Positions 39,252 through 48,562 of a stretch of DNA of 64,000 bases are shown here, one piece after another. The notes under the pieces are model-generated. The model was not told the DNA's origin. It did no database searches and saw only the letters and a program-made list of their open reading frames with translations. The position numbers and the translations under genes were made by a program. Position 1 is the stretch's first letter. Each line of letters begins with the position of its first letter. Source of the DNA: Streptomyces sp. NBC_01498 (lineage in GTDB: Bacteria > Actinomycetota > Actinomycetes > Streptomycetales > Streptomycetaceae); assembly GCF_036327775.1 (NCBI RefSeq), contig NZ_CP109598.1, forward strand, positions 2,728,001-2,792,000. The letters run 5' to 3'.

Positions 39252-39533
39252 TTAGCGGCGCTTCGACTTCCGGTCGTCCTTGACGTGGCCGCGGAAGGTG
39301 CGAGTCGGCGAGAACTCGCCGAGCTTGTGGCCGACCATCGACTCGGTGACGAACACCGGGACATGGATCTTGCCGTTGTGCACCGCGATGGTGTGGCCCA
39401 GCATGGCCGGGATGATCATCGAGCGACGGGACCAGGTCTTGATGACGTTCTTGGTGCCAGCTTCGTTCTGGACATCCACCTTCTTGATGAGGTGGCCGTC
39501 GACGAAGGGCCCCTTCTTGAGACTGCGCGGCAT
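39252..39533 (-). CDS. rpsS: 30S ribosomal protein S19 (uS19)
   Basis: The 93-residue protein begins [20 protein letters not shown] and has [20 protein letters not shown]. It lies in the 30S head and contacts A-site tRNA. Normal length; 12 bases after rplB. Confidence 0.98.
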   Translation of the reverse strand: MPRSLKKGPFVDGHLIKKVDVQNEAGTKNVIKTWSRRSMIIPAMLGHTIAVHNGKIHVPVFVTESMVGHKLGEFSPTRTFRGHVKDDRKSKRR

Positions 39534-39545
39534 CTAAACCCGCTC

Positions 39546-40382
39546 CTAGCGCTTCTTGTTCGTCTTGCGGCGGCGGACGATGTACTTGTTGCTCGCCTTC
39601 TTCGGCGAACGCGTACGACCTTCCTTCTGACCCCACGGGCTGACCGGGTGGCGACCACCGGAGGTCTTGCCCTCACCACCACCGTGCGGGTGGTCAACGG
39701 GGTTCATGGCGACACCGCGGACGGTCGGGCGGACGCCCTTCCAGCGCATACGGCCGGCCTTGCCCCAGTTGATGTTCGACTGCTCGGCGTTGCCGACCTC
39801 GCCGATGGTGGCGCGGCAGCGGACGTCGACCAGCCGGATCTCTCCGGACGGCATACGAAGGTGCGCCATGGCGCCCTCCTTCGCCAGCAGCTGCACCGAA
39901 GTGCCCGCGGAACGGGCGAACTTGGCACCGCCGCCGGGACGCAGCTCGATGGCGTGGATGGTCGTACCGACCGGGATGTTGCGCAGCGCCAGGTTGTTGC
40001 CGGGCTTGATGTCGGCGGACGGGCCGTTCTCGACACGGCTGCCCTGCGCCAGGCCACGCGGCGCGAGAATGTAGCGCTTCTCGCCGTCCGCGTAGTGCAG
40101 GAGCGCGATGCGCGCGGTGCGGTTCGGGTCGTACTCGATGTGCGCGACCTTGGCCGGCACGCCGTCCTTGTCGTGACGACGGAAGTCGATCAGACGGAAG
40201 GCGCGCTTGTGGCCACCACCCTGGTGGCGAACGGTCACACGACCGGCGTTGTTACGGCCGCCCTTGCTGTGCAGGGGGCGGACCAGCGACTTCTCCGGCG
40301 TGGACCGCGTGATCTCGACAAAGTCGGCGACGCTGGAGCCACGACGGCCCGGGGTCGTCGGCTTGTACTTGCGGATACCCAT
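39546..40382 (-). CDS. rplB: 50S ribosomal protein L2 (uL2)
   Basis: The 278-residue protein begins [20 protein letters not shown] and carries the signature [20 protein letters not shown], whose His is implicated in peptidyl transfer. It is needed for subunit association. Gap to rplW is 47 bases. Confidence 0.98.
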   Translation of the reverse strand: MGIRKYKPTTPGRRGSSVADFVEITRSTPEKSLVRPLHSKGGRNNAGRVTVRHQGGGHKRAFRLIDFRRHDKDGVPAKVAHIEYDPNRTARIALLHYADGEKRYILAPRGLAQGSRVENGPSADIKPGNNLALRNIPVGTTIHAIELRPGGGAKFARSAGTSVQLLAKEGAMAHLRMPSGEIRLVDVRCRATIGEVGNAEQSNINWGKAGRMRWKGVRPTVRGVAMNPVDHPHGGGEGKTSGGRHPVSPWGQKEGRTRSPKKASNKYIVRRRKTNKKR

Positions 40383-40429
40383 TTCTCAGTCCTCGGAATA
40401 TTCCGGACTTCTGAACGATCCGACTCCCG

Positions 40430-40747
40430 TTAGGAAGTCGGGCCGCCGAAGATGTCGATACGGTCGCCCTCGGCGAGGGTCACGATGGCGCGCTTGGTGT
40501 CCGCGCGCTTGCCGAAACCGGTGCGGGTGCGCTTGCGCTTGCCCTGCCGGTTGATCGTGTTGACCCCGGTGACCTTGACCGAGAAGACCGCCTCGACGGC
40601 CTGCTTGATCTGGGTCTTGTTGGAGCCGGGCGCCACGATGAACGTGTACTTGTTCTCGTCGAGCAGCGCGTAGCTCTTCTCGGACACCACGGGCTTGACG
40701 AGAACGTCACGCGGGTCCGTGTAGGTCTTGCTGGTGATCTCGGCCAT
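40430..40747 (-). CDS. rplW: 50S ribosomal protein L23 (uL23)
   Basis: The 105-residue protein starts at the ATG overlapping the rplD stop (40747) and reads [20 protein letters not shown], then [15 protein letters not shown]. It is the docking site for SRP and trigger factor. Longer frames upstream lie inside rplD. Confidence 0.97.
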   Translation of the reverse strand: MAEITSKTYTDPRDVLVKPVVSEKSYALLDENKYTFIVAPGSNKTQIKQAVEAVFSVKVTGVNTINRQGKRKRTRTGFGKRADTKRAIVTLAEGDRIDIFGGPTS

Positions 40748-41409
40748 CAGGCTTCGCTCCCCTCGGTCTCGGCAGTCTGTCGCGCAGCCCCGCCGGACAC
40801 GAAGGACTCGAAGGCGGCCTTGGTGAAGACCACGTCGTCGGAGACAAGCACGTCGTACGTGTTGAGCTGTCCCGGGTCCAGCAGGTGGACCTCGGGGAGG
40901 TTGCGCGCGGACAGCCACGCGGCCTCGTCGCTCCGCTCGACGACCAGGAGCACGTTCTTGCGCTCACTGACCTTGCCGAGCAGGGACTTGGCGGCCTTGG
41001 TGGACGCCGCACCCTCGACCACGTCGGAGACGACGTGGATACGGGCGTTGCGGGCCCGGTCGCTGAGGGCCCCGCGCAGCGCGGCGACCTTCATCTTCTT
41101 CGGGGTCCGCTGCGAGTAGTCACGCGGGGTGGGGCCGTGTACGACGCCACCGCCGGCGAACTGCGGCGCACGGGTCGAACCCTGACGGGCGCGGCCGGTG
41201 CCCTTCTGGCGGTAGGGCTTCTTGCCACCACCGCGGACCTCGCCACGACGCTTGACCTTGTGCGTGCCCTGACGGGCCGCGGCCAGCTGCGCGACGACGA
41301 CCTGGTGGATCAGCGGAATGCTGACCTTGGCGTCGAAGATCTCGGCCGGGAGCTCGACGGTCCCGGTCTTGTCGCCCGAGGGCGACATGATGTCGATGGT
41401 GCTGCTCAT
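40747..41409 (-). CDS. rplD: 50S ribosomal protein L4 (uL4)
   Basis: The 220-residue protein has the tunnel loop [20 protein letters not shown] and [13 protein letters not shown]. In E. coli L4 also represses the S10 operon; no matching leader structure is proven here. The start is the ATG at 41409, 4 bases after the rplC stop. Confidence 0.98.
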   Translation of the reverse strand: MSSTIDIMSPSGDKTGTVELPAEIFDAKVSIPLIHQVVVAQLAAARQGTHKVKRRGEVRGGGKKPYRQKGTGRARQGSTRAPQFAGGGVVHGPTPRDYSQRTPKKMKVAALRGALSDRARNARIHVVSDVVEGAASTKAAKSLLGKVSERKNVLLVVERSDEAAWLSARNLPEVHLLDPGQLNTYDVLVSDDVVFTKAAFESFVSGGAARQTAETEGSEA

Positions 41410-41413
41410 GTCG

Positions 41414-42058
41414 TCAGGCCCCCTTCGCCGCGGTGCGGACCAGGACAAGGCCGCCGTTCGGACCGGGGACCGCGCCCTTGATGAGGAGCAGGCCCTTCTC
41501 CGCGTCAACGGCGTGGACGGTCAGGTTCTGGGTGGTGACCCGCTCGTTGCCCATGCGACCCGCCATGCGGAGGCCCTTGAACACACGGCCCGGGGTGGCG
41601 CAGCCACCGATGGAGCCGGGAGAGCGGTGCTTGCGCTGGGTTCCGTGACCGGCGCCGAGGCCCTTGAAGTTGTGACGCTTCATGACACCGGCGAAGCCCT
41701 TGCCCTTGCTCTTGCCCGTGACGTCGACCTTGACGCCGGACTCGAACGCGGCAGCGGTGATCTCCTGGCCGAGCGTGTACTCGCCGGCGTCGGAGGTGCG
41801 GAGCTCCACCAGGTGGCGGCGGGGGGTCACGTCGGCCTTGGCGAAGTGGCCCTTGAGGGGCTTGTTCACCTTGCGCGGGTCGATCTCGCCGAAGGCGATC
41901 TGGACCGACTCGTAGCCGTCGGAGTCATTCGTACGGACCTGGGTAACGACGCAGGGTCCGGCCTTGACCACGGTCACCGGGACGACACGGTTGTTCTCGT
42001 CCCAGACCTGGGTCATGCCGAGCTTCTCGCCCAGGACACCCTTGATCTGCTTTGCCAT
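41414..42058 (-). CDS. rplC: 50S ribosomal protein L3 (uL3)
   Basis: The 214-residue protein begins [20 protein letters not shown] and has [20 protein letters not shown], the L3 signature near the peptidyltransferase. It follows rpsJ by 14 bases. Confidence 0.98.
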   Translation of the reverse strand: MAKQIKGVLGEKLGMTQVWDENNRVVPVTVVKAGPCVVTQVRTNDSDGYESVQIAFGEIDPRKVNKPLKGHFAKADVTPRRHLVELRTSDAGEYTLGQEITAAAFESGVKVDVTGKSKGKGFAGVMKRHNFKGLGAGHGTQRKHRSPGSIGGCATPGRVFKGLRMAGRMGNERVTTQNLTVHAVDAEKGLLLIKGAVPGPNGGLVLVRTAAKGA

Positions 42059-42072
42059 CTCTTCCGCGCCTC

Positions 42073-42381
42073 TCAGAGCTTGATCTCGATGTCGACGCCG
42101 GCCGGAAGGTCCAGGCGCATCAACGAGTCAACGGTCTTGGGCGTCGGGTCGAGGATGTCGATCAGGCGCTTGTGCGTACGCATCTCGAAGTGCTCGCGCG
42201 AGTCCTTGTACTTGTGCGGCGACTTGATGACGCAGTACACGTTCTTCTCAGTGGGCAGCGGCACCGGGCCCGCGACCGACGCACCAGTGCGAGTCACCGT
42301 CTCGACGATCTTCTTCGCCGAAGAGTCGATGACCTCGTGGTCGTAGGCCTTGAGCCGGATGCGGATCTTCTGTCCCGCCAT
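42073..42381 (-). CDS. rpsJ: 30S ribosomal protein S10 (uS10, NusE)
   Basis: The 102-residue protein begins [20 protein letters not shown] and has [20 protein letters not shown], then [11 protein letters not shown]. It is a 30S head protein and the NusE antitermination factor. It is the first gene of the S10-spc cluster, preceded by a long gene-free leader. Confidence 0.98.
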   Translation of the reverse strand: MAGQKIRIRLKAYDHEVIDSSAKKIVETVTRTGASVAGPVPLPTEKNVYCVIKSPHKYKDSREHFEMRTHKRLIDILDPTPKTVDSLMRLDLPAGVDIEIKL

Positions 42382-42825
42382 GGCTACTCAGTAGTCCTGT
42401 TCTCTCGAAACGCTCTGGCCCCCGGGCGGCTCGCGACACTTGCACATCGCGCCTGTCTCCGACCCACGCGGTCGGGCGTGTCGCATTCCCTCTTCGTACG
42501 AAATCCCGAAGGACTTCCCTGCGAGGGGATGCGGGCCCGATGCCCACGAGATCGGGGACGAAAGTCCACCGGGAGCCTGGCCGGTACCCCGCTGACGCTT
42601 CCCAGAAGATTCCCGTACGTCCGCCCCATTGCTGCCGTGAGCGGCAGATAGGACGACGAGTACTGTGGGACTCGCTTCCGGTCCTCCCGACGGGAGGCGC
42701 GCAGCATCGGCACTCAACCGAGCAACCTGAGCAGTGTGCCATATGCCCCGGAGCCCTGGCCAATCGCGGCCGGAGAGCGTACCCCACGGGGGGACGGGCG
42801 AACCCCGGGGCTGACGGCGGGCGCG
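42382..42825 (-). promoter_or_regulatory. Leader and promoter region of the S10 operon
   Basis: No convincing gene lies in these 444 bases; short frames here have no ribosome site or conserved look. It must hold the rpsJ promoter and a long untranslated leader. Two small perfect hairpins are seen: CTGCCG/CGGCAG (42632-42647) and CCTCCC/GGGAGG (42683-42697). I cannot pick a -10/-35 pair with confidence. Confidence 0.5.
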
Positions 42826-43500
42826 TCAGCCGGCCGGAGGGTACCGGTCGAAGACCGGGCGGACGGCGTCGAGCAGGGCGGCGCGCTCGGCGGCCGGTGG
42901 AGCGCCGGTCTCGTCGCGGTACCAGTAGTGGTCGAGGTAGGTCTCCGGCGTGAAGTCCCGGTCGAGGACGTACGGGCTCATGTCGAGACCCGCCTCCAGG
43001 TCGAGGTCGATGCCGTTCTCCCCGCAGTACGCCGTCAGCCCGTCCGCCACGTGCCAGTGAGCGCCGTCGTACCAGCACACCCCGGTCGCCGTCAGGAGCT
43101 CCGCACCGGTGTCAGGATCGGCCACGGTCATGTTCTCGTACGCCTTCGTACGGTCCCCCGCGTACCGCATCAGGTCGTCGGGGACACCCCGGTAGTAGGA
43201 CAGCTGGTGCGCGAACTCGCCCGGCGGGCCGGGGTAGTTCAACTCGCCCTCGTGCTCGAACGCGAGCAGCAGCGCCCGCCCGCCGTCGGTGAAGTACCAC
43301 TTGACCGACTGGCCGCCGCTGTCGTTCCACGCGAACCGCGTCGCGCCGTCCACCCGGTAGGACACCGACTCCTGCGAGAAGGACGCGGGCCCGGCCGACA
43401 GGGCACCGACGATCGCGGCCCGCCGCCGTAGCTCCCCCAACGGGGTCGCGTCCAACTCCGCGAGCATGTACGCCCCGGCCTGCTCCATGTCGTCCACCAT
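42826..43500 (-). CDS. Conserved hypothetical protein
   Basis: The 224-residue cytoplasmic protein is not recognised. It has no signal peptide or membrane helix and is rich in Asp, Tyr and Trp. A beta-rich middle reads GGQSVKWYFTDGGRALLLAF and HQLSYYRGVPDDLMRYAGDR. It stands alone between the ribosomal cluster and the LysR gene, on the same strand as both. Similar stand-alone proteins are common in Streptomyces; I give no function. Confidence 0.6.
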   Translation of the reverse strand: MVDDMEQAGAYMLAELDATPLGELRRRAAIVGALSAGPASFSQESVSYRVDGATRFAWNDSGGQSVKWYFTDGGRALLLAFEHEGELNYPGPPGEFAHQLSYYRGVPDDLMRYAGDRTKAYENMTVADPDTGAELLTATGVCWYDGAHWHVADGLTAYCGENGIDLDLEAGLDMSPYVLDRDFTPETYLDHYWYRDETGAPPAAERAALLDAVRPVFDRYPPAG

Positions 43501-43652
43501 GCCCGGCAGTCAACCGGCGCCCCGGCCCACCGGGCAACCCGGACTCTCACGCTCCGCAACCGGGGATGCCGCAGAGCGTGGAGGCGCCTTCGCGATCACA
43601 CTCGGCGCGGCGTCACGGACCTGGGGCGTGTCCGGTGAATCGGGCGTCCGGA

Positions 43653-44582
43653 TCAGCGGTCCATCCACTCCGGCATCCACGCGTCGTCCGGGGTACGGGG
43701 CCCTGAGGTGCGCAGATGGTCGCGCAACGCGGTCAGTACGGGGTGCCGGTCCCCGGCCCGGAACAGCAGCACGTGCGGGTACACCGGGGTCGGTTCGCGC
43801 AACGGGACGCGCCGCAGATCGTGAGTCTGGGGCCACAGGTACCGGTCCCCGCTGCCGACGAGGGTGGCCAGCGAGTCCGAGTCCGCCAGCGCGTCCATCA
43901 GCGCCTCGTCACCGAAGTGGGGGCCGAGCGCGTCGATGCTCAGACCGAAGGCCCCGGACAGCGACTGGTAGAACGCCGCCCACTCCGTGCCCGGCCTGAT
44001 CCCGGGAATCCAGATGCGGTGGCCGGCCAGATCCGCGGGCCTGACCCGAGGCACGTTCGCCAAGGGGTGGCCGGGCCCGACCAGGAGCTCCAGGGGTGAG
44101 TCCAGGAGTCGTTCGGCGCCGATCCCGGCGGGGGCCTGGCTCACCGGCAGGGCGCGGAAGGACGCGTCGACGGTTCCTTCGAGCACCGCCTGGACGGCCT
44201 GGGCGGCGTTCTCGTTGCCCAGTGTGACCGCGTCCAGGTTCATCCCGGTGTGATGGCGGTAGAACTGGTAGACGGCCTGGGCCGGAGCGATGCGCCGGTT
44301 GAGGACGTCGACGCGCAGGGGCCGGGTGCCCGGGCGTACGGCCCGCTCGGCCTGCTCGAAGGCGGCAAGGACCCTCTTGGCGTGCGGCAGGAAAAGCTGC
44401 CCGTCCAGGCTCAGCCTGGATCCCCGCGAGGTTCGCACCAGGAGCATGACCTCAACGTGTTTCTCCAGGGTCGCGATCCGCTTGGAGACCGCCTGCTGGC
44501 TGATCCCGAGCTCGTCGGCCGCTGCCCCGAACTGGCCGGTCCCGGCGACGGCCACGAACGTCCGCAGAGTTTCGACATCCAC
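43653..44582 (-). CDS. LysR-family transcriptional regulator
   Basis: The 309-residue protein has the LysR HTH at 1-60 (LRTFVAVAGTGQFGAAADEL and GISQQAVSKRIATLEKHVEV) and a periplasmic-binding-like effector domain. It is divergent from an acetyltransferase with a palindrome in the 90-base gap, the normal arrangement for LysR autorepression and target activation. The effector is unknown. Confidence 0.9.
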   Translation of the reverse strand: MDVETLRTFVAVAGTGQFGAAADELGISQQAVSKRIATLEKHVEVMLLVRTSRGSRLSLDGQLFLPHAKRVLAAFEQAERAVRPGTRPLRVDVLNRRIAPAQAVYQFYRHHTGMNLDAVTLGNENAAQAVQAVLEGTVDASFRALPVSQAPAGIGAERLLDSPLELLVGPGHPLANVPRVRPADLAGHRIWIPGIRPGTEWAAFYQSLSGAFGLSIDALGPHFGDEALMDALADSDSLATLVGSGDRYLWPQTHDLRRVPLREPTPVYPHVLLFRAGDRHPVLTALRDHLRTSGPRTPDDAWMPEWMDR

Positions 44583-44598
44583 GGCTTCAACCTACTTC

Positions 44599-44615
44599 CA
44601 CAACGACCGGTTGTG
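44599..44615. promoter_or_regulatory. Probable LysR binding site
   Basis: CACAAC, five bases, GTTGTG forms a perfect 17-base palindrome just upstream of the LysR start, inside the divergent gap. It lacks the strict T-N11-A form, so the assignment is tentative. Confidence 0.45.
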
Positions 44616-44672
44616 CCCGAGAGGCCGTGCGGTTGTTTGATCGCTCCCTCTTCGGGGTGGTGGGATCGTCGT

Positions 44673-45224
44673 ATGTCCACCCGCACAGAACAGATCATGT
44701 ATGTCCGGTCACCCGAGTTCACGCGCCACGCGGAGCGAATCGCCGAGGTGACCGACGCGACGTCCCGCCTGAACGTGCTGCCGTTCAGCGACACCGAAGG
44801 CCGTGCGGAACTACTTTCCGTTGTGTTCGGTGGCCCGCTCACGGAGTCGGTGACGATCTACCCGCCGTTCTTCACCGAGCACGGACTGAACACGACGTTC
44901 GGGAAGAACGTCTTCGTCAACCAGGGATGCACGTTCATGGACAGGGGCGGAATCCGCATCGGCGACGGTGTCATGATCGCCCCGAAGGTCAGCCTCATCA
45001 CCGGGGGCCACCCTCTGCCGCTCGCCGAGCGTCGCGAGTACCTCACCTACGCCCCGATCGTCATCGAAGATCGAGTGTGGATCGGGACGTCCGCCGTGAT
45101 CTTGCAGGGCGTGACCATCGGCGCGGGTGCGGTGGTCGCCGCAGGTGCGGTGGTCAGTCGCGATGTGCCCGCCCACACCCTGGTCGCGGGAGTCCCCGCC
45201 CGGGTGGTCAAGACGACCGACTGA
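44673..45224 (+). CDS. Hexapeptide-repeat acetyltransferase, LacA/NodL type
   Basis: The 183-residue protein has an N-terminal helical cap and a left-handed beta-helix: GKNVFVNQGCTFMDRGGIRI, the catalytic His in LITGGHPLPL, then VWIGTSAVILQGVTIGAGAV and DVPAHTLVAGVPARVVK. This matches maltose/galactoside O-acetyltransferases. The ATG at 44673 is chosen by N-terminal similarity to the family; the ribosome site is weak. It is likely activated by the divergent LysR regulator. The acceptor is unknown. Confidence 0.85.
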   Translation: MSTRTEQIMYVRSPEFTRHAERIAEVTDATSRLNVLPFSDTEGRAELLSVVFGGPLTESVTIYPPFFTEHGLNTTFGKNVFVNQGCTFMDRGGIRIGDGVMIAPKVSLITGGHPLPLAERREYLTYAPIVIEDRVWIGTSAVILQGVTIGAGAVVAAGAVVSRDVPAHTLVAGVPARVVKTTD

Positions 45225-45460
45225 GCCCGGCCGGGCCGCCGGCCCGGGGGTGAGCGGCACATCCGCGCTCTGATCCCGATGCCGAGGGTCGGAACTCCGG
45301 ACCACTGGGCCGTCGGCCGCCGTGCGGCGGGGCCGGTCTCCTGCCACTGCGGATCGCGTACGGGCGGCCCCGTTGTCGAACCGGACGAGGCCGCCGCAGG
45401 TCTCAGCGCTCGGAGGCGTACGCGAGAAAACCGACCCGGACGATCGAGACGGCGGAACAG

Positions 45461-45775
45461 GTGACCGCGGAACTCGCCGCCAGGGCGGCCACCCACGGCC
45501 GACTGTCGGGGCGGGACTTCCTGCTGGAGCTGCACAGGGCGGACGACGGGCACGTGCTCCGTATCGAGGTGACGGACACCCGGGGCGACCGCCTCCCCGT
45601 GCTCGACCGCGAACAGCCCTCTCCGGACGACGAGTCGGGGCGTGGGTTGCTGCTGGTCGAGGCACTGGCGGACCGGTGGGGAGTGGTGTCGGGTCCGGTG
45701 CCGCGCAAGACGGTGTGGGCGGAGCTGGACCTCGTACGCCCCGACTCACCCGTGCGGGTGAATACGCCCAACTGA
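45461..45775 (+). pseudogene. Truncated RsbW-like HATPase (anti-sigma type)
   Basis: The frame of 104 residues reads the central and C-terminal part of a Streptomyces HATPase_c regulator: VTAELAARAATHGRLSGRDF, LRIEVTDTRGDRLPV and ESGRGLLLVEALADRWGVV. The N-box Asn expected in ELAANAVTHG is replaced by Arg, and the N-terminal half is missing. The DNA just upstream (45400-45460) still resembles the family N-terminus in another frame with a deletion. I infer a decayed gene; ATP binding is unlikely. No other gene is seen in 45225-45460. Confidence 0.6.
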
Positions 45776-45878
45776 GCGGCGGATGGGGCGGATTGTCCTC
45801 TTATGATCAGCGAAACAGCTGCGATGGCATATGCCGAAGGCATGCCCCGCCCCATCGAACTACCCCACAGGAACCCGA

Positions 45879-46751
45879 ATGGTCAGCGCGCCCCACGAGG
45901 CGATGCACCGCATCTTCCAGGAGTACCCGGGGCTGTTCTCCCGCGTCTCCGAGGTGCTGGGCGTCGCCTTCTCCCCACCTACTTCGGTCACGGTCCTGCC
46001 GACCGACCTCACCGAGGCCCGGCCGGTGGAACGCCGGGTCGACACGCTCCTGCGCCTGGAGACCGAGCACGACGAGCCCTTACTTCTCGCTGTCGAGGCA
46101 CAGGGGAAGAAGGACATCGACAAGCCCGCCAGCTGGACGTACTACCTGTCGTATCTGTACGCGAAGTACAAGACGCCGCCGCTGCTCCTGGTCGTGTGCC
46201 AGGACCGAGCGACAGCGGAATGGGCGTCCCGCCCTGTGCACATCGGCCCCTCGCAATGGGCGTCGCTCACGCTGCGCCCACTTGTCGCCGGTCCGCACAA
46301 CATGCCGCTGATCACGAACACGGCCGAGGCTCGTAAGGACCTGGCGCTCGCCACTCTCTCGGCGATCACACACGCTGACGATCCGGACATCGGTGCCATA
46401 CTGAAGTCGCTGTCCGCCGCACTACGGGAGGCGCCGGAATCGCTCACCGGCCCGCTCGTCGAACTCACCGCACAGGGCCTGGGCAGGCGCCCAGCCGCAG
46501 AACAGTGGAGGAACCTGGTGGCCGTGGACCTTTCTTTCTACACCTCACCCCTCTCGGAAGAGATCCGCGACGAGGCTCGTACCGAGACCCGGGCGGAAGA
46601 CATTCTGCTGATTCTTGAGCGGCGCGAGGTTCACCTCTCCGACGACGCCCGGGAGCGGATCACGACCTGCGCGGACGCCGGCCTTCTGCGGGAGTGGTTC
46701 CTGCGGTCCATCACCGCGTCCTCCGCCGAGGAGGTCTTCGGGACGGAGTAA
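45879..46751 (+). CDS. Rpn-like / PD-(D/E)XK nuclease family protein
   Basis: The 290-residue protein has a nuclease-like core: Asp55 in RRVDTLLRLE, then LLLAVEAQGKKD (Glu73-x-Gln75 with Lys77), then a beta-strand PPLLLVVCQD. This is the D-ExQ/K pattern of PD-(D/E)XK enzymes of the Rpn (recombination-promoting nuclease/transposase) type. The ATG at 45879 has AGGAA 5 bases upstream; an earlier in-frame start is excluded. Streptomyces genomes carry many such copies; the biological role is unsettled. Confidence 0.65.
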   Translation: MVSAPHEAMHRIFQEYPGLFSRVSEVLGVAFSPPTSVTVLPTDLTEARPVERRVDTLLRLETEHDEPLLLAVEAQGKKDIDKPASWTYYLSYLYAKYKTPPLLLVVCQDRATAEWASRPVHIGPSQWASLTLRPLVAGPHNMPLITNTAEARKDLALATLSAITHADDPDIGAILKSLSAALREAPESLTGPLVELTAQGLGRRPAAEQWRNLVAVDLSFYTSPLSEEIRDEARTETRAEDILLILERREVHLSDDARERITTCADAGLLREWFLRSITASSAEEVFGTE

Positions 46752-46880
46752 GCCCGTTCCTCCGGCGGGTACCGGCGCCGGCCTGTCGGTGCCTCACCCC
46801 GTCGCAGCGCGCCGTGCGGTCTCCCGCGCGGCGCGCTTTGCCGTTCCCCGGCAGGGACGGGCGGGACAGGCGCGGCGGCT

Positions 46881-46910
46881 CACCGGGTCGCGGGTCTCCG
46901 CGACCCGGTG
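46881..46910 (+). terminator. Strong hairpin terminator
   Basis: A perfect 13-bp stem (CACCGGGTCGCGG and its complement) with loop GTCT lies 130 bases after the Rpn-like gene. Its right arm runs into a tandem array. Confidence 0.7.
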
Positions 46911-46996
46911 GGCCGCGACGGGGTGCGCCGCGACGGGGTGCGCCGGGACGGGGTGGGCCGCGACCGGGTGGGCCGCGACCGGGTGGCGCACGACGT
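46907..46996. repeat. 15-bp tandem array, six copies
   Basis: GGTGGGCCGCGACGG or close variants repeat at 15-base period six times; the last unit is degenerate. The array begins within the preceding hairpin and lies in the 358-base gap 46752-47109, which has no supported gene. Confidence 0.8.
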
Positions 46997-47109
46997 AAGA
47001 AACTCTCAAGGACGTGGGAAAAAGACCCTTCCCAACCCCACCAGCCTCCCGTCACCCACAGGGGTGAATTCGGGCAACTGGGCTGGATTTCGACCGGGTT
47101 GGCAGGCAT

Positions 47110-48240
47110 ATGCTCGCGCCGACAGCTCCACCACAGACGACGGCCCCCGCCGGGACGGACATCCCGGGCGAGGGCCTGACCACGCAGGAAGTACACCCCT
47201 TCCCCATGGATGTTCAGCACCTTAGCGCGCCCTCTCGCGCCACCGCCGGAGTTCCCCGGCCCGTCGCCCGATCCGGTGTCGTCCACGTCAACACCCGGCG
47301 CACCAACCGCTACACGGTCATCGGCAACCACCTCGCGCAGCACCGCGAGTTGACCCTGGTCGCGATCGGACTCGCCGTCCACATCCAGTCGCTGCCCGGC
47401 GGGGCCCTGATCGGCATCAAGTGCCTCACGGCCCGCTTCCCGGAGAGCGAGGCCCGGATCGCCTCCGCGCTGCGGGAGTTGGAGGCGGCGGGCTATCTGG
47501 AGCGGTCGCGCGAGCGGCTGCCCGGCGGGCGGGTCGTCACGCGCACGGTGTCCTACAACCAGCCGTCGGTGGCGCGGAAGCCCGTACGAGCACGGAAGCC
47601 GGTACGCGTATCGGAGCCTGTACGTGTGCCTGTGCCTGTGCCTGTGCGGGAAGCGGCACCCGTAGGCGTACCGAAGCCCGACCCCACACCCGAACCCGCA
47701 CCGGACCGCGAACCGGCACCGGAGCGCGAACCGGCACCCACGCCCGCGCCATCGCCATCGCCATCGCCCACACCCTCGCGACCGGCCCCGCCGCCGCTCC
47801 CCCGGCCCGCCGTCCCCGACCCCGAACAGCGCCGCGCCGCAGCCGAGTTGCTCGCGGGGCTCAGGCAGCAGGACTCGCGGCTGGTGCTCGCCGAGGGCGA
47901 TGTCGGGCGGCTCTCGGACGGGGTCGCGGCCTGGCTGGAGCGCGGGGTGGAGCCCGCCTCCGTACGGCGGACACTGGCCGCCCGGCTCCCCGACGACACC
48001 CGCCACCCGGCCGCGCTACTGGCCCACCGCCTCACAGCCCTGCTGCCGCCGCCGCTACCGGCAGCGCCCGCGGTCGTACGCCCGCTCCCGTTCCAGAACT
48101 GCGACCGCCGCGAACGCGCCTTCCGCGCGGCGGAACCGGGCTGCTGCCGCGACTGCACGGACAACGCGCAGGCCGGTGCCCCGGCGGCAGCCGTCCGTGA
48201 TCACGGTGGTGCGGCCGACGGCGGGCGACGCTCCGGATAG
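47110..48240 (+). CDS. Winged-helix DNA-binding protein with Pro-rich linker
   Basis: The 376-residue protein has a winged-helix domain at about 68-150 (HRELTLVAIGLAVHIQSLPG, then RIASALRELEAAGYLERSRE, then RVVTRTVSY). A 90-residue linker of Pro/Val/Ala/Glu repeats follows, then a helical C-terminal domain with three Cys (CDRRERAF, then CCRDCTDN). The start is uncertain: the ATG at 47110 or the ATG at 47206. This type is conserved in Streptomyces as a helix-turn-helix protein of unknown target. The following 48241-48562 shows only short CGCGGTCCT repeats and no gene. Confidence 0.75.
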   Translation: MLAPTAPPQTTAPAGTDIPGEGLTTQEVHPFPMDVQHLSAPSRATAGVPRPVARSGVVHVNTRRTNRYTVIGNHLAQHRELTLVAIGLAVHIQSLPGGALIGIKCLTARFPESEARIASALRELEAAGYLERSRERLPGGRVVTRTVSYNQPSVARKPVRARKPVRVSEPVRVPVPVPVREAAPVGVPKPDPTPEPAPDREPAPEREPAPTPAPSPSPSPTPSRPAPPPLPRPAVPDPEQRRAAAELLAGLRQQDSRLVLAEGDVGRLSDGVAAWLERGVEPASVRRTLAARLPDDTRHPAALLAHRLTALLPPPLPAAPAVVRPLPFQNCDRRERAFRAAEPGCCRDCTDNAQAGAPAAAVRDHGGAADGGRRSG

Positions 48241-48562
48241 CTCCCATGCCTCGCGGTCGTCGCGGTCCTCGCGGTCCTCGCGATTGGCGGCGGGCGGCTG
48301 CTAAGGCGCGCGGAGTGGGGGGTGGGGACACGGCACAACGACTCCGGTCCCGAGCCGGCTGCCGGGGTCTGTCCGACCCACCCCCCATGGCCGCGAGTCC
48401 CTGACGATCTCTGTCCGGCCTACCGCGACGCACCGTATACCGAGCCACTGACAACGGGGCCCGTCCGTGAGCGAGGGCTGCGCGGCCCTGCCCGGCAACC
48501 CGGCCCGAGCAGACCCGCCGCACCGCTCACCACCCACCACTCGACCAGCGGTCAACGGGCGG

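Noticed and set aside
42384..42713. Small minus-strand frames in the rpsJ leader as a leader peptide
   Set aside because: No ribosome site, Arg-rich shadow composition and no regulatory codon run.
46907..46996. 15-bp repeats considered as CRISPR or iterons
   Set aside because: No spacers and no replication gene nearby; simple tandem duplication fits better.
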